A stretch of 64,000 bases of DNA from Symbiodinium kawagutii. Taxonomy: Eukaryota > Sar > Dinophyceae > Suessiales > Symbiodiniaceae. The DNA is taken from NCBI GenBank assembly GCA_009767595.1, contig VSDK01023953.1, positions 169,230 through 233,229 of the forward strand, read 5' to 3'. Positions 9,038-20,621 of this stretch are shown here, one piece after another. The notes under the pieces were generated by a model. It saw nothing but the letters and a program-made list of their open reading frames with translations. It did no database searches and was not told the origin of the DNA. Position numbers and translations under genes: made by a program. Within the stretch, counting starts at the first letter, position 1. Each line of letters begins with the position of its first letter.

Positions 9038-9281
9038 GGGTCGAGTTCACACTGTGGTGTGAGAGATGCGGCCGCTGAGTTTATCCTTGCAGCTCTGGCA
9101 TGTTCCAGCCAGTCCAGAGCTTTGAATGGATGAACAGTACAGTAAAACTTTGGACAAACCTCAGCAAGTGGATTGAGAAGGAAACAGGCAGCAGCTGACT
9201 GCATAGCTTGGCCGACGAAGCAGGCGAGCCAGTGAGGGTGGGAATGAGGTGGGCCAACAGTGATACAGCCATTAGACAAAA
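9038..9281 (+). repeat. Split direct repeat B1
   Basis: A 244-bp block starting at GGGTCGAGTTCACACTG, 13 bp after the ORF4 stop. It repeats at 9418-9661 with a constant offset of 380 and two differences (9177 G versus 9557 A; 9225 C versus 9605 G). Confidence 0.92.
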
Positions 9282-9332
9282 TGATAGCTTCCAGCGGAAT
9301 GATGTTTTTGTAGTTGGTGTGTAGAATGCACA
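9282..9332 (+). other. 51-bp B1-A2 junction segment of the element
   Basis: Single-copy in the window. It lies where the 38-bp terminal sequence would be expected if the internal junction matched the element ends. In split-repeat elements the B1-A2 region should mirror the circle junction, so this segment may preserve the junction of the parental copy's circular intermediate. Confidence 0.5.
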
Positions 9333-9393
9333 CGTAGTCAGCTGCTTAGTTTTTGGTTGAGCATCAACGCTCGATTCTGCAAGAATCTTGGGG
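9333..9393 (+). repeat. Split direct repeat A2
   Basis: Identical over 61 bp to A1 (1222-1282). It is followed by a 24-bp GC-rich spacer (CCCGGCCCTCC...) before B2. Confidence 0.9.
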
Positions 9394-9417
9394 CCCGGCC
9401 CTCCCTCCGCTTTAAGG

Positions 9418-9661
9418 GGGTCGAGTTCACACTGTGGTGTGAGAGATGCGGCCGCTGAGTTTATCCTTGCAGCTCTGGCATGTTCCAGCCAGTCCAGAGC
9501 TTTGAATGGATGAACAGTACAGTAAAACTTTGGACAAACCTCAGCAAGTGGATTGAAAAGGAAACAGGCAGCAGCTGACTGCATAGCTTGGCCGACGAAG
9601 CAGGGGAGCCAGTGAGGGTGGGAATGAGGTGGGCCAACAGTGATACAGCCATTAGACAAAA
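9418..9661 (+). repeat. Split direct repeat B2
   Basis: The second copy of the 244-bp block, running directly into the right 38-bp terminal sequence (the CAAAA bases are shared). Confidence 0.92.
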
Positions 9662-9694
9662 AGTACATTCAGCACAGCCGTGCTGAAATACCGT
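9657..9694 (+). repeat. 38-bp terminal sequence, right copy
   Basis: Direct repeat of 1187-1224 with one mismatch. The inverted repeat is perfect here: TTCAGCAC, four-base spacer AGCC, GTGCTGAA. DNA beyond CCGT (GGCATTCATT...) is presumed host flank. Confidence 0.7.
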
Positions 9695-10310
9695 GGCATT
9701 CATTGGCGTCGCTTGCAACAAATCAACGTGCCGCACATGATCAACATGATGTTGTGATGTACGCGTGTTTGGATGACCTTCATTTTGATGGTTGGCCGAG
9801 AAGATATGTTGCCCCATGTTGCCCTTGCATACTTTCGCACCGGTTTGCGCCACGCAATAGTTGTTTTCTTTAAATATCTTCAGCGCAGAGGTGTTGCTTT
9901 TTCATTCCGCAAAATTAAAATCAACTTTCCCCCCTTGCAGCTGGCCATGCCTGGCCGATCCTCAAGCTTGTTCTGCCTCACTCTTCCCACATCTACTCAG
10001 TGCCCAAACTCCGTGTCCAGTTGTCACGTCCAATTATCGTGTACAATAATGATAATAATAATAATAATAACAATAATAATATATACTGCAATATATAATT
10101 CGTCATATCGTGAATGAATGTATGACTGTCACCATCGATGACCTTCTCTGCATACACATAATTGCTGAACATACAGTACATCTTGCGAATCTCAGGGTTT
10201 GCTGAAACTCTGTGCTTTATTGGAGAGAGGATGTAGGCTGATGATAGGCCGATGTAGGCGCCTTTCCCTCAGTAATCCCTCCCTTTGCAGAGAGGGTCCC
10301 TGTTTCCAGG
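9695..10310. other. Right flank of the retroelement, no gene recognised
   Basis: T-rich and intron-like, with an AT-rich microsatellite (AATAAT repeats, about 10046-10082). No convincing coding frame. Confidence 0.5.
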
Positions 10311-10418
10311 TGTGGGACTTGCTTGACAGTGGAGATCCACTTGAAGCGATTTGGGAACACGACACAGCCCTTTGCTATGCATTGTATTTGAAGCACTACG
10401 AACCTTGGACAATGTGAA
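10311..10418 (+). CDS. Candidate terminal exon, unknown protein
   Basis: After a good acceptor (TTTCCAG at 10304-10310) the frame reads VWDLLDSGDPLEAIWEHD... through ALYLKHYEPWTM and stops at TGA. The composition looks like protein and the acceptor is clean. Family not recognised and upstream exons not identified. Confidence 0.4.
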
Positions 10419-10658
10419 ACCTTGATGGAACAAAGTAGAACAGAGTGGAACTATACATAGCTGGCCTGGAAGTTTTTGAGAAGCGGTCAAACTATGCCTA
10501 ACTATTGTGCTATTTCCAGATCAACTACTGGTTTGCATTGCAAAAGCTTGAGGCCTTAAGGATCCTTAGGGTGTGTTTTGACGGAATGTTTTTGAATCCA
10601 TTTCTTGTATTGGAAAGGCATCCTTGTTGAAGAGCTTGTTGACCCATATTGACCACCT

Positions 10659-10820
10659 ATGATCATGGCACAACTGAAACTGCGATGCCAGAAACTGGTC
10701 GATGAGATGTTGCAACGTGTGAAGAACTTCGATCGACTGCTACACGTGTTGAAAGATGAGATCACAAGCTCCCTGATCTTTGCTGCTAAGGCCACCGGTC
10801 AAAGGGGAGTGACATGGTGA
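10659..10820 (+). CDS. Small ORF or exon, helical charged protein
   Basis: A 53-codon frame with ATGs at 10659 and 10665, an in-frame stop just upstream and a TGA end. It reads MAQLKLRCQKLVDEMLQ, RVKNFDRLLHVLKDEI, then SSLIFAAKATGQRGVTW, with amphipathic heptad-like leucines suggesting a coiled coil. It could be a small gene or one exon. Not recognised. Confidence 0.4.
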   Translation: MIMAQLKLRCQKLVDEMLQRVKNFDRLLHVLKDEITSSLIFAAKATGQRGVTW

Positions 10821-13800
10821 CATGGACAACAGGAAATCAATCACGAAATATGGTGAAAAAGACAAAGACAATACATGATAATGAATAGTAATGAATACAT
10901 GATAATCAATACTGACATGAAAAAGATGTAACGATGTAGCTGCCCTGGAAAAAGTCATTTTCAATTGAAACGTTGCTTGATTTGTCCATGGACCTACGGA
11001 AATGGTTGTTTGGAGTTATAGCTGGATAGCTGATGATAGCTGCGGTATCCAGGTTTGACTGACGTTGAAGTTGGCCATTTGCGATGCAGCTCTTGGCACC
11101 GCAGATTCGTCATGACTGCGAACGGACCACTGCGGTACCCCGCTTTTCCCAAGCGGTTTCCCCTAAAACCTCCGCCGCGGCTTTGTCAAGCCTATCTTCT
11201 CTCAAACGCACAAAACCTTATCGTCTATTCCTATCTATGCTATTTACAGAAATCGACGGAGTAATTGCGTTTTGCTTTTCTTATTTTCTGTATTCCAGAT
11301 GAAGTGCCATTGCCCGGTGTGAGAGAACTTTGTTGTGCCTCGGAAGTTTCTCTTCCAACCGTCCTTTGACAATCCTCAAAGATGTTCCAGAGCTCCATGA
11401 GGTTTGCTTTGTAGTTTGCTGACTCTGTCATTGATGCGGCCATTGAGCCGAAAGAAGTTGAAGATATCAATTGATTGAGCATGAAGCCGGTCATTCTCGG
11501 AACATTTTTTCAAGAGAATGAAGAGGTCCCTGGGATTCTCAGAGCTCCGGATGGTTGCAGAGGTCTCGCGCAGAAGGCTGATTTCTTGAGTATGGTTTTG
11601 GGATTGAACATGTGACAGGCGCGTTTTTTCGTGCTATGGCGCGAGTGCTTTTTTGTGTGGCAGGCGTAGCGCCTGGATGACCTGGGGTCCTTTGTGAATA
11701 CTGAGATTCTTTGCTGTGCCACTTTGCTCTGCCCTTGCTGATCCTTGCTGTGCTTCCAGGTTTCTACCTTGCGGATTTCGTTGCAAGTGCAGAAATCGTG
11801 GCACGTGCGTTTCAGTCCTCGCGCGCAGCATTTGCTGAACGTTTGAGACTATTCCAGACATTCCATGTCCAGATAGATGGCGAGATAGGCTGGATAGATG
11901 CAGATAGGTTAGGTATGGATAGGTGCTGTAGATAATCATAGATTCATAAGGGTAGATTAGATAGACCGACCTAAATGTGTGTATACAAATGGATAGCTAG
12001 ATAGATCCAGAGGTGCAGATCGTTCGCCAATAGACTTAGAAAGGTAAATAAGCGGATCGAATCAATCTAATCCAGCTATCAGAAACATTGTAATGGTTTA
12101 ATAGCTGGATAGATTGGCGGGGCAGATAGGCCGAAAGATAGGTATAGGTGGATAGACAAATAGATAGATAGACAGATCGATAGATAGATAGATAGACAGA
12201 CAACTAGGTAGATTGGTAGATAGGATCAGATAGAACCATAGATTTTCCGATTGATAGACTCAAAAGGACGTAAAAAAGATAATCATAGATAGTAAGATAC
12301 AAAAGTACCAGCGCAGATTGATAGGTAGACAGACAAATCGATAGATAGACAGAGAGACATGTAGAACAAACAATTCAGACGTACAGATAGATGATGGAAT
12401 CTTAGCTCATATCGCTCGTTGAAGGCGCATCTTGACTGCGCGCCAGTTCAAAGCAGTTGATTCTTGTATCTTCAAGTGATGGTAACACGTCATCACTTGA
12501 TTCAACAGGTGTTTGATCGTTGAGGTGCATCTTTTTTTAAATTCTTCCAGCACCTTTCAAGAAATTTTGCATTGAGCACCTTGCGCCTCGCCAGGACCTT
12601 GTGGAGAGGGTTATTGAGATCTTGCCGCCCTCATATCTGGTCCAATTCTTGGACTTCCAAGACAATTTAGAAAAGTGCAGGACTTAGAAAGCTGTTCCTC
12701 CCGCAATGGTGCCGTTTTTGAAAGACATGGCGAATCCAATGTGAAAGTATGGCCAAATTGAATGGAAAGGCTTCCCCATTTTTTGGAAGCATGGTTTGCC
12801 ACTTAATCCTGTGCATTGAAAACCAAACCACACAAGACCACGATAGACCAAGTGTACATCTTAGATTCTCAATGGAAACACTGAAGGTTTCAGAAACCCA
12901 CACGAGTAGTCTGAGAGCAGATCTTGACGGTGTGCTAGAAGGCTCTTCACCACGGATTTCAGGGAGGCGCTTTCTCGTGCAGCTCAGGTGCTTTCAGAAG
13001 GCCAGTCCTCGTATGTTCGGTTTCTTCAGAGACCGCTTTAGACGCTCGATCTGAAAGCGTTAGGTTGGGCAGAGAGGACTCATGCAACCGCTGCTGCGCA
13101 TGTTCTATTCTTCCAGTGTGGACATTAGGGTTTTCTGACCAGATGCAGTTTTGGGGGAAGTGTCCACAAAGCCAAATGCCATCCCAAAATCAGGTTTGGA
13201 AGCGAGAAAACCATGAAAGAATATAAAGTATTGTATTGTATCAGCATTCATAGAATATTGTATTCATGCCCTATCACCCAAAGGGCAAGCTGAAGAATTC
13301 CTTTGAGTTGAATCCTCTTGTAATTTGGACGCAAAGCCAGCTGAGCAGCTAGCGTTGGATCTGAGGTTCTGAAGTGATCAAAAAATTGCCAGAATCTGTA
13401 TCAGAGTGGCGCTTTGGTGCCAAGGCATGTTGCCGCGCTCTTCCAGTTGCTCAAAACCCTTAGTGTAACAGTGTAGCGCATTGGTGGCGCTGGGCGTGTG
13501 ACAGGAGTGGACAGCGGTGCATGTCCTTGCGAGTATCGGAGATCTTGACAACTTGGAGGTGGGATGGGTTTTGCCTTGTGGTACCTTGTTATGGTTGTTG
13601 CATGTTGATCTTGGGAGTACCATCCGTTGCAGTTTTACACAACTCCGTGATGTGCGCACTGAGAGAGTCCGGGTCTTTCCAGACCGAGTTGAGCAATCAT
13701 TCACCAGCAAGTTCTTCAGGAACTGTGCAAAACAGTGGAGAAGTACGAGCACATATCGCTGGGCACAGTGTTGAACACAAAGGACTCTCACGCAGCTCAT

Positions 13801-14302
13801 GGCTACTCCCAATGAGCGACTAGAGAAAGCAGTGCAAAGTCTCACATGATGCAATCGATGGAACGTAGACAATTCAATCTGAATAAGACATTTGAGAACG
13901 AAACAAAATTACAATACTCCCTGGTGCTGCCCGCGTCGGTTTTCTGGGCTACTCGTATTGGAATCACAACCGGCCAAATGATTTACCTATGCGTGACACA
14001 GCTTGGAGACGTTTCAAGACTCTGCCAAGTAGGCAGTACTTTTGTCTACACATTTGGTCGCCTCTCCCCCAAGCTTTGCGCAATGCATTCGCCAAATGTG
14101 ACCGGCTCTTAAGGCAGGTGAGTAATGGTGAGATATGGTGAGCAGGTGGATGAGAAAAACATGTCTTCAGAACGCAACTTCAAGCGATGAGAGCAGTGCG
14201 CAGGGCAAGCCTCGTCCCCCTGGGGCGACAGGTGGCAGCAAAGGCCGGGAGGCCAGGTGACCTGCTCTCTGCGCAAAGATTGCAAAGGTCATTGCCTCAG
14301 AT
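10821..14302. other. Long stretch without a recognisable gene
   Basis: Short ORFs occur on both strands (for example about 12749-13054 plus and 13378-13872 minus), but none shows a domain or clean exon borders. Several TTCCAG acceptor-like motifs occur, so intron sequence with undetected small exons is possible. The GATA-rich tract is listed separately. Confidence 0.45.
11870..12365. repeat. Degenerate GATA/TAGA microsatellite
   Basis: Repeated GATAGAT/TAGATAGA words with many interruptions, densest around 12130-12210 and 12320-12360. Confidence 0.85.
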
Positions 14303-14359
14303 CTACCACTCCCTACCGCTCCCTATCGCTCCCTACCACTCCCTACCATTCCCTACCCT
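14303..14359. repeat. 10-bp tandem repeat (CTACCACTCC type)
   Basis: About six copies of a 10-bp unit, CCCTACCACT with variants CCGCT, TCGCT and CCATT. One of several 10- or 12-bp arrays in this window. Confidence 0.85.
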
Positions 14360-15150
14360 TTGAGTCACTTCCTTATGTTGTGTCCCTGTGTTGTCTTTCG
14401 ACTAAGAAACAAACTGAATGAACGGCGCTGTTTCCAGCACGAGTGTCACAAGAGCAAGCGCTATTGCCGCAAATATTGACCACGCGTCCAAATGCAAGCT
14501 AGCCAAGACCGTCTAATTGAGACTCTTCAGATCTGGATTTCAAACAGACAATTCCTGATTCAGCAAATTTCTGACGCCAGGACCGTGACAACAACACTGC
14601 ATTGCACCACCTTATGGACGCTGTGTCTGGAGATGGCTAGAACCAACTGAGAGAGCAAAGAGCAGGGAAACCGTGCGCAATATTTGTACAAGGGGCTCTT
14701 TTTCCAAGAGAAAGTGGGGTTTGAAGAGAACGGACACATACGGACACTATGACTATGACATCTACAGTAACTATATGACTCTTTCAGTTTTGTTTTCCTC
14801 AACCAAGTTGCATGGCCCACGCCCGTATCCGGGTCGCAGTGACTGTGAGGACTTCCTTGGATGCATCCACGTTCCCCATTCCACTGTGCCAATTTGCGAA
14901 GGATGCTATTTTCCCCAGAAGGCAGCTGATGCAGTTGGAAGACTGTATTTCAAAAATTTTGGGAGCACAGAGGAAAGCACAAGTGTGTACATTCGTCTAC
15001 AAGATGATTCCGAACAATTGCGCTGGGTGTTTGAAAGCGATGATGGCAGTGACCGCTTCTCCGAACGCTACTTTCAGACCCACTCGGATGCCAAAGTTGC
15101 AGAAGATGAATTCCCAATGAACAAATCCAGCTGGGAAGCGTCAACTGCAG

Positions 15151-15287
15151 TGAAGTCTTGCGTAGAGTTGGATGCTTTGGATGACGGGAAGCGCACTCCT
15201 CAAGTGGCTCAGCTGTTGATCAGAGCAAGAGCCGATATTTTTCTCCAAAACCGACGTGGGAGGACGCCTTTGTGCCATCCTCAGTCC
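15151..15287 (+). CDS. Candidate exon with ankyrin-repeat-like sequence
   Basis: After CTGCAG (15145-15150) the frame reads SCVELDALDDGKRTP, VAQLLIRARADIFLQNRRG, RTPLCHP. The LL..A.AD...N..G.TPL pattern matches the end of one ankyrin repeat and the start of the next. CCTCAG at 15282-15287 makes the 3' border unclear. The same frame is open upstream to 14673, but that part does not look ankyrin-like, and the frame at 14812-15120 also looks partly coding. Confidence 0.45.
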
Positions 15288-15889
15288 GGAGAAGTCTGCC
15301 CTCAACTTTCTTTTGAAGTTCTTGTCTTCTTCTTGCTTTGGTTTAGGCATGCTTAGGCATGTTACATGTGGATACATTTGGTGCGATTGCGCTTCTTTGC
15401 TTGTTCTAGCTTCCAAGCCTCTGACTTCTTTTATTTGGTTCTTCATTTGAAAGCATGTTGGCAGGCTGAACCTTTGTCAAACTTTTAACATTTGTGAGTT
15501 GGGGTCACCTCTCTCTCTCTATTACCTCAAAAGGCTGGCTTGCCAAAGATACCCAGTCGTAAAAGCAATACTGTTCTTCTCACCAGGGGAAACACGGGTT
15601 AGACCTGTTTACGATTTCTCGATTTCAGTTTTGTTGCTCAACATTTTCAACATTGCAAATTGTGTTTCGAGTTTCGCGTTTCTTGGAACTTTGGACATTC
15701 TGCCAATGGGATCCAATGGGACCAAGCGCACCCACATACACATGCTATATTCATAGGCGGGAATCTTTAGAGCTAAACTAGGCTAGCTAGGTTTGTGTGT
15801 TGCTGGATTCACAATTACTTGACAAACAATCAAAACTACTGTAGGTAAGCAGCATTTCACAATTCGCATCAATTCCCATATATCAACAT

Positions 15890-16640
15890 ATCGAACCACT
15901 ATCTCGCAGCCAACATCGGAACCAGACATTTCACACATATTACAGGATATTGGAGGCATTTACAGGCCACATGTTTAAAACTCATAACATCACAACAACG
16001 ACCTCACAACTCACAAAATCACAACGGATTACCTCACATTTCACAGAAGATTCACAAGATCATGACAGTGGGTCTCATTCCTTTCTATATATCGACTGAC
16101 AACGTCACAACAGACCTTGATCTCAAGGTCACAATATCACAAGCAGACTCTATCTCACAGAAGCCACTATCGCAACCGCCATCTCACAACTCACAGCATT
16201 GCAACAAATTTCTATTTGGGTGTTTCTCAAAATAGGGGTACCCCCAAATCATCTAGTTATTGATTGTTCATAGTAAACCAACCATTTTTGGGGCTCCCTA
16301 TTTTGAGAAACCACCATCTCACAAGTCACAATAGCAACTCGCATGATCGCAGCAGAGCACTATCTCACACATTCTCAGCGCTGCAGTAAATCACACCAGC
16401 CACATCCAACCGCTGCCACAGACGGCCACCTCACTACTCGCAGCATCACAATAAACATCAATAAACCATATCCAAAAATTGACAAGAGCAACATAGAGCA
16501 ACTCACATTACAAAAGAGCGCTATTTCAATCTCGCAATCGACAGTTTCACGTCAAGTCGCTGTACACAAAACACTATCGCAAACTGCCATCTCAAAACTC
16601 ACAGTATCACAATGCGCCGCCATACCAGGGTTCACAACAA
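15890..16640. repeat. CACAA-rich degenerate tandem array
   Basis: About 750 bp in which CTCACAACTCACA, ATCACAACA and CCATCTCACA words recur with an irregular 35-45 bp spacing. Strongly C/A-biased on plus. The small inverted-repeat element at 16222-16313 interrupts it. No coding frame makes sense through it. Confidence 0.75.
16222..16313. mobile_element. Small inverted-repeat element (MITE-like)
   Basis: TTTCTCAAAATAGGG (16223-16237) and its exact reverse complement CCCTATTTTGAGAAA (16296-16310) bracket a ~58-bp centre. The pairing extends imperfectly inward (ACCCCCAAA against TTTTTGGGG). About 90 bp in total, sitting inside the CACAA array. It resembles a MITE or stable hairpin; no clear target-site duplication was seen. 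Confidence 0.6.
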
Positions 16641-18454
16641 AGTGTTTCATTCCAACTTGTACACCCACGAATGTGAAGGAAACATAAGGAAACTACGCAC
16701 TGTGGTCAACTTCTTGGCTTTCGGTTCTCGCGCAAAATGCTTGTCATCTTGCGGTTTTGTTAAAATTTTGGATGCTCGTTTTCAATCAGCAAGTCGTATG
16801 TTCGTGGAGAGGTGTTGATCGGAGCGGCGCAACAAGACTACGGTGCCAAGATGTTCCAAGGATTTCAGCAGAGCTGATGTTAGCATTGGTTCTGTTGTGT
16901 TTTATGGCGTTCTGCACGTTTGCGCTATGAAACGGGTGTATTAAATTGTATTCACCTATTCATCGGTTTTCACAGTTTGTGTGCTGCGCGTTTCATTGTT
17001 TCAAGCCGATTGTTCTGCCTGTGCGTGCTCACACTCTTGATGGAACATGTTGTAGTTTGGTGGTGCTGTGCAAGGTGGCGGTTTAAGTTACATTGGAACA
17101 GCTGCGTGCAATGTGAGTTTTGGTTTGCTCACTGATCACTGCGGCATTTCTACGGTGTTCTCTAAACTCTAAAACAATGTTTCAAGTCGTCTTGCAAGAC
17201 TCCGTAAAGCCGATGTAAGGTGTGTGTATGTTTTTTTTTTTGGCGCAAATTCTTTGCGATTTGCAAGTCTCAGTTTCAGGATTCAAGAAGGTTTAGGATT
17301 CCTTTCAACTTCTCGACTGCAGTTTCAAGGAACGGTGCATGAACTTTAATTTCTGGCTCTTGCATTTTATTCAACCATACCTACCAAAAAGGCAGCTTTT
17401 GGTCTTGCAAATACACCAAGAAGGCAGTAAGTGAAGGATTCCCAGGAATTCAGGTTGAGTGCTTCGTGCTTCGTTAAATTTTGCAACGAAATCAGGAAAG
17501 AGCTCATTCAGGTACACCATATGCCACGCGACTCACTTCAGGAACTCAGCAGGTCAGCTCCAGAAATCATATCCGTTAAATGCTGAGTGATCGAAACTCA
17601 AACCGCTTCCAAACTGCTTCGATGCATTCGACAATCTATTTTGGCTGTTTTTTTCCCCAATTTTTTCAGGATACACCTTTTGGAAACTTACTTCTGCGCC
17701 CGGCTCGAAGCGTGCCACTTGTACTTTGTTCGTCCACTTGCAGGTTCATCGAATTGTTTGCATTTGTTTGCCATGTTCGATGAGTGCTTGTAGATTTCAA
17801 GCTTCGCATGTCCTGAGGCAGGGATGCTTGCTCAAACCTGCTCTGAAGCGCTTTCAAGAAGACATTGCCGAGCTTTCTGTCGCGCTGATTGGCTTTGACA
17901 CGGACGCGGCAGTCTGGTGACTTGTCTTTTGATGCTGCTTGAAAGTACTTGAAAGCGATGTTCAAGATTCAGTGGCTTGTTTTGTTATGGACTGATACAG
18001 AAGGTGTCGTTTTCTGTGCATTTTTTGCAACTGTGATCCACTTCAGTCTGAACAGGTTCTGCCTCTGCAAGGTTCCAGAAGGATAGCCTTTAGCAGCTTG
18101 AGGTTAGGGCTTGGAGTCGGTGCAAGGTGAGGGTTCCGAACCTTTGGCGTTTTGGCGTCTGAAGTTTGAGTGGTTGAGGATGGTTGAGGCTTCCACCGTG
18201 TGTCCTAGGGTCTGGGGAGGAATTTCCACTTCTTTTTTGAAAACAACTTGAAAATGCTTGAAAATATCTTAAAGGGAAGGAACAGCTCAGGTGACCTGAC
18301 TTGGTTCATGGCACCAGAGGTCAACTGACTCGCAGCCGGCTGTAATATTCTTTGCTGTTGGGGATTTCTATTGTTTGTTTTGTGGGAGGAAACGAGACAG
18401 CAGGGAAAGCTAAAGAGTGTTTTTGGTGATTTGAAAAGTAATTTCTTTTTCCCT
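16641..18454. other. No gene recognised
   Basis: T-rich, intron-like sequence with occasional TTCCAG/TTGCAG motifs. No frame longer than about 100 codons with a recognisable domain on either strand. Confidence 0.45.
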
Positions 18455-18626
18455 TTAAATTCGTTTGAATGAGTTGTCGGATTTTCTTCTTTTCAGATTT
18501 GTTTCCTTGTCCAATTCGTCCGATTTTTCCGTTTTTGTGGCTCCAGTTTCATCTGCTCGGCTTTTGTCCATTGTGAATTCGCCATGCTCTCGGCACTCTT
18601 CCAGGTCTGGTGCGGTGAGTGGACTG
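18455..18626 (-). CDS. Candidate terminal exon on minus strand, charged tail
   Basis: On minus, after a TTTTGCAG acceptor (about 18627-18634), the frame reads APDLEECREHGEFTMDKS, RADETGATKTEKSDELDKE, NLKRRKSDNSFKRI and stops. The Lys/Glu/Asp/Ser-rich composition is typical of a disordered C-terminus. The plus-strand frame over the same DNA is Ser-rich and hydrophobic and looks less natural. The two neighbouring candidates on minus are few, so caution is needed. Confidence 0.35.
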
Positions 18627-20414
18627 CAAAAGATCTTGGTTAGGCAAAGAGATCCTTGGCATATCTTGGCACGTGAATGAAGCTGAGACTTCCAGGAATA
18701 ACAGCACTCTTTGAGAGAACTCAATCTGGCAAAAGCAATGTGAGGACAAAATTATGCAACATTAAGACGTATTGACACAATCTTTGATTTTGACTAGGGT
18801 AGCTTCCCAAGATCCAGTAGGTCCGACCCAAAAGTGAGTCTTTATGATCATTATAATCATCAACTGATTTAATATTGATTTTCTTGTGTATTCAACTTCT
18901 TCAATCCCATCATTTGATCAACAAGTCCAGTTTGGCCAAGGAGTTTGGTAGTTCCAAAGCGAGTCCAAGTGAGTCCAGTTTGCCCCGATTTGGGGCTAGA
19001 GACAGATCCCCCCTGGGCTTTGCTTTTGCCCTTTGGGAGCCCTTGAAGGTCAAATTTTTGGTGAGTGCGCTTATTTCAAGCAATGAATTATTAGCGCTTG
19101 AACAATCCTACATTTTGGATATTTTGGGAGAATCAGATAAACCGTCTAAAATTCATACCTTGCGATGCCGTCCAATGAAGAAATGCTGAGAACACAAGGC
19201 ATCCACTTCGATAAGCGCGAAAACTGCAAAAGCACATAGGTCAGAAACAAAAGGCGAGTCCTCCCCTTCCCATCAGTCTTGCTTAACATTTCAATTTCGT
19301 CGGTCGCTTAAGGACAGCGATGGTCTGAATGCGATGGAGGCAGCAGCCAACATTCCTTGGTGCGCCACAGTTTCAACCTCAGTGCGTTGTAGGATACAGC
19401 ACGATCTAGTCTTGTGTGTGAGAAAAATGTTGGGCAGATAGATGAAACCAAGTTCCCGTGTGTGAGAAAGTTTCTGGATTCTGGATGAAACTCATTGAAA
19501 GTTTCCGGTCACTGGCAGGTGTGGCAAAACTGGTTCAAGTCTTTGCCGTTGGGGTGCTTGAATACAAATGATATTTGCATCTTGGCTTTGCTGATGCGGT
19601 CATTGACTGAAATCTCCGCACCGGACATGTTGCATGACACGGGAATTATTGAGCTCTGAAACCAGCAAGCGGCACGTTTGCGTCTTACAAGCAGTTGCAC
19701 AGTCATGTTCAATTCAGTGCCCGACTTTTGCACGCTCTTCAATACATTTAGATACATTTCAATGATTATATGCAATGTACGCTGCGTGAATGTCTTAGAA
19801 GAACAGGGTTCTTCATCTTACAAGGCAAACCTCTCAATGTTGCGCTGGAGCATGGTTGGCACTTACCTCGAGTCCGCCGTGTGCAAAGCATGGGACGTTT
19901 GCTGGCTGCTTCGGGAGCGCACTTTGTCTGCATCTGGAAATTGGATGAAATTGGAGATTTTATGTGAAGTATTGTGAAGTCTATTTGGAAGATTTGGAAC
20001 CACCATGACTCAGTAAGATAATGATGAGATGAGTCGTGATGAGACAGGGTACAGGGCAATGCATCACTTCATACTTTCCATGTAGAGCTCCTGACAGCGC
20101 GGCGTGATGTGCATTTCTATATTTCTACCTTGACACAATTTGTCAGGCGCCAGAAGAAACGCATCTGAAAAACACCAAAGATCAATGTGAAAGTAGGTGA
20201 AAGTAAAATCAGCCAATATCAGCCACATGTAAATAGCATTAAATAGCACTCTTTAGCAACACATACTTTTGAAACTCAAGATTCAGTGAAGATGATTCAA
20301 GCCTGCAATTTGATCCATTTTTTCCACCACCAAATCCAACTTGTTCACGCACCTTGCCCCCGGGCTTGTCAAGCCTCGAGTCACGCGCTTCCATGCGCTT
20401 TCCTCATACTCCAG

Positions 20415-20476
20415 GTTGGCCATAAAGCGTGTTGAGCAAGACATGAGCGACGGCATCCAGATCAGTGAGCCAGGCT
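20415..20476 (+). CDS. Candidate exon upstream of the SPRY exon
   Basis: After CACTCCAG the frame reads LAIKRVEQDMSDGIQISEP, followed by a possible GC donor (CCAG|GCTTCT). Close to the SPRY exon and on the same strand, so possibly the same gene. Confidence 0.4.
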
Positions 20477-20621
20477 TCTCCAGCTGTTTGGCAACATGCT
20501 CCTTGGAGATCTCTCTATTGGATCAAGGTCTCTAGTTATCTCATTTTAGATGATCCACAAATCAAGACATATCAACAATTCGAATATCATAAACGTGTAT
20601 TCCCTCTCGAAGCTTCCTAAG

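Larger units (their letters stand above)
1187..9694 (+). mobile_element. DIRS/Ngaro-like tyrosine-recombinase retrotransposon with split direct repeats
   Basis: The order is a 38-bp terminal sequence, A1 (1222-1282), four overlapping plus-strand ORFs (1346-9024), B1 (9038-9281), A2 (9333-9393), B2 (9418-9661), then the 38-bp terminal sequence again (9657-9694). A1 equals A2, and B1 equals B2 with 2 mismatches in 244 bp. This A1-ORFs-B1A2B2 layout is the split direct repeat known from PAT/Ngaro-type DIRS elements. The ORFs encode Gag-like, RT/MTase-like/RNase H, tyrosine recombinase and a membrane protein. There is no DDE integrase and there are no LTRs. Four long intact ORFs and near-identical repeats suggest a young and perhaps active copy. 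DIRS-type elements are thought to integrate a circular DNA by site-specific recombination, without target-site duplication. Confidence 0.9.

Noticed and set aside
9081-9853. Minus-strand ORFs of 115-195 codons across B1 and B2
   Set aside because: They repeat the same sequence because the DNA is the element's 244-bp direct repeat; no domain and no independent support.
13378-13872. 164-codon minus-strand ORF
   Set aside because: No domain, no clear splice borders, and unusual Cys/His/Ser-rich composition; likely fortuitous.
14303-14359. Regular short repeats considered as a CRISPR array
   Set aside because: Units are contiguous 10-bp tandem copies with no spacers, in a eukaryotic context.
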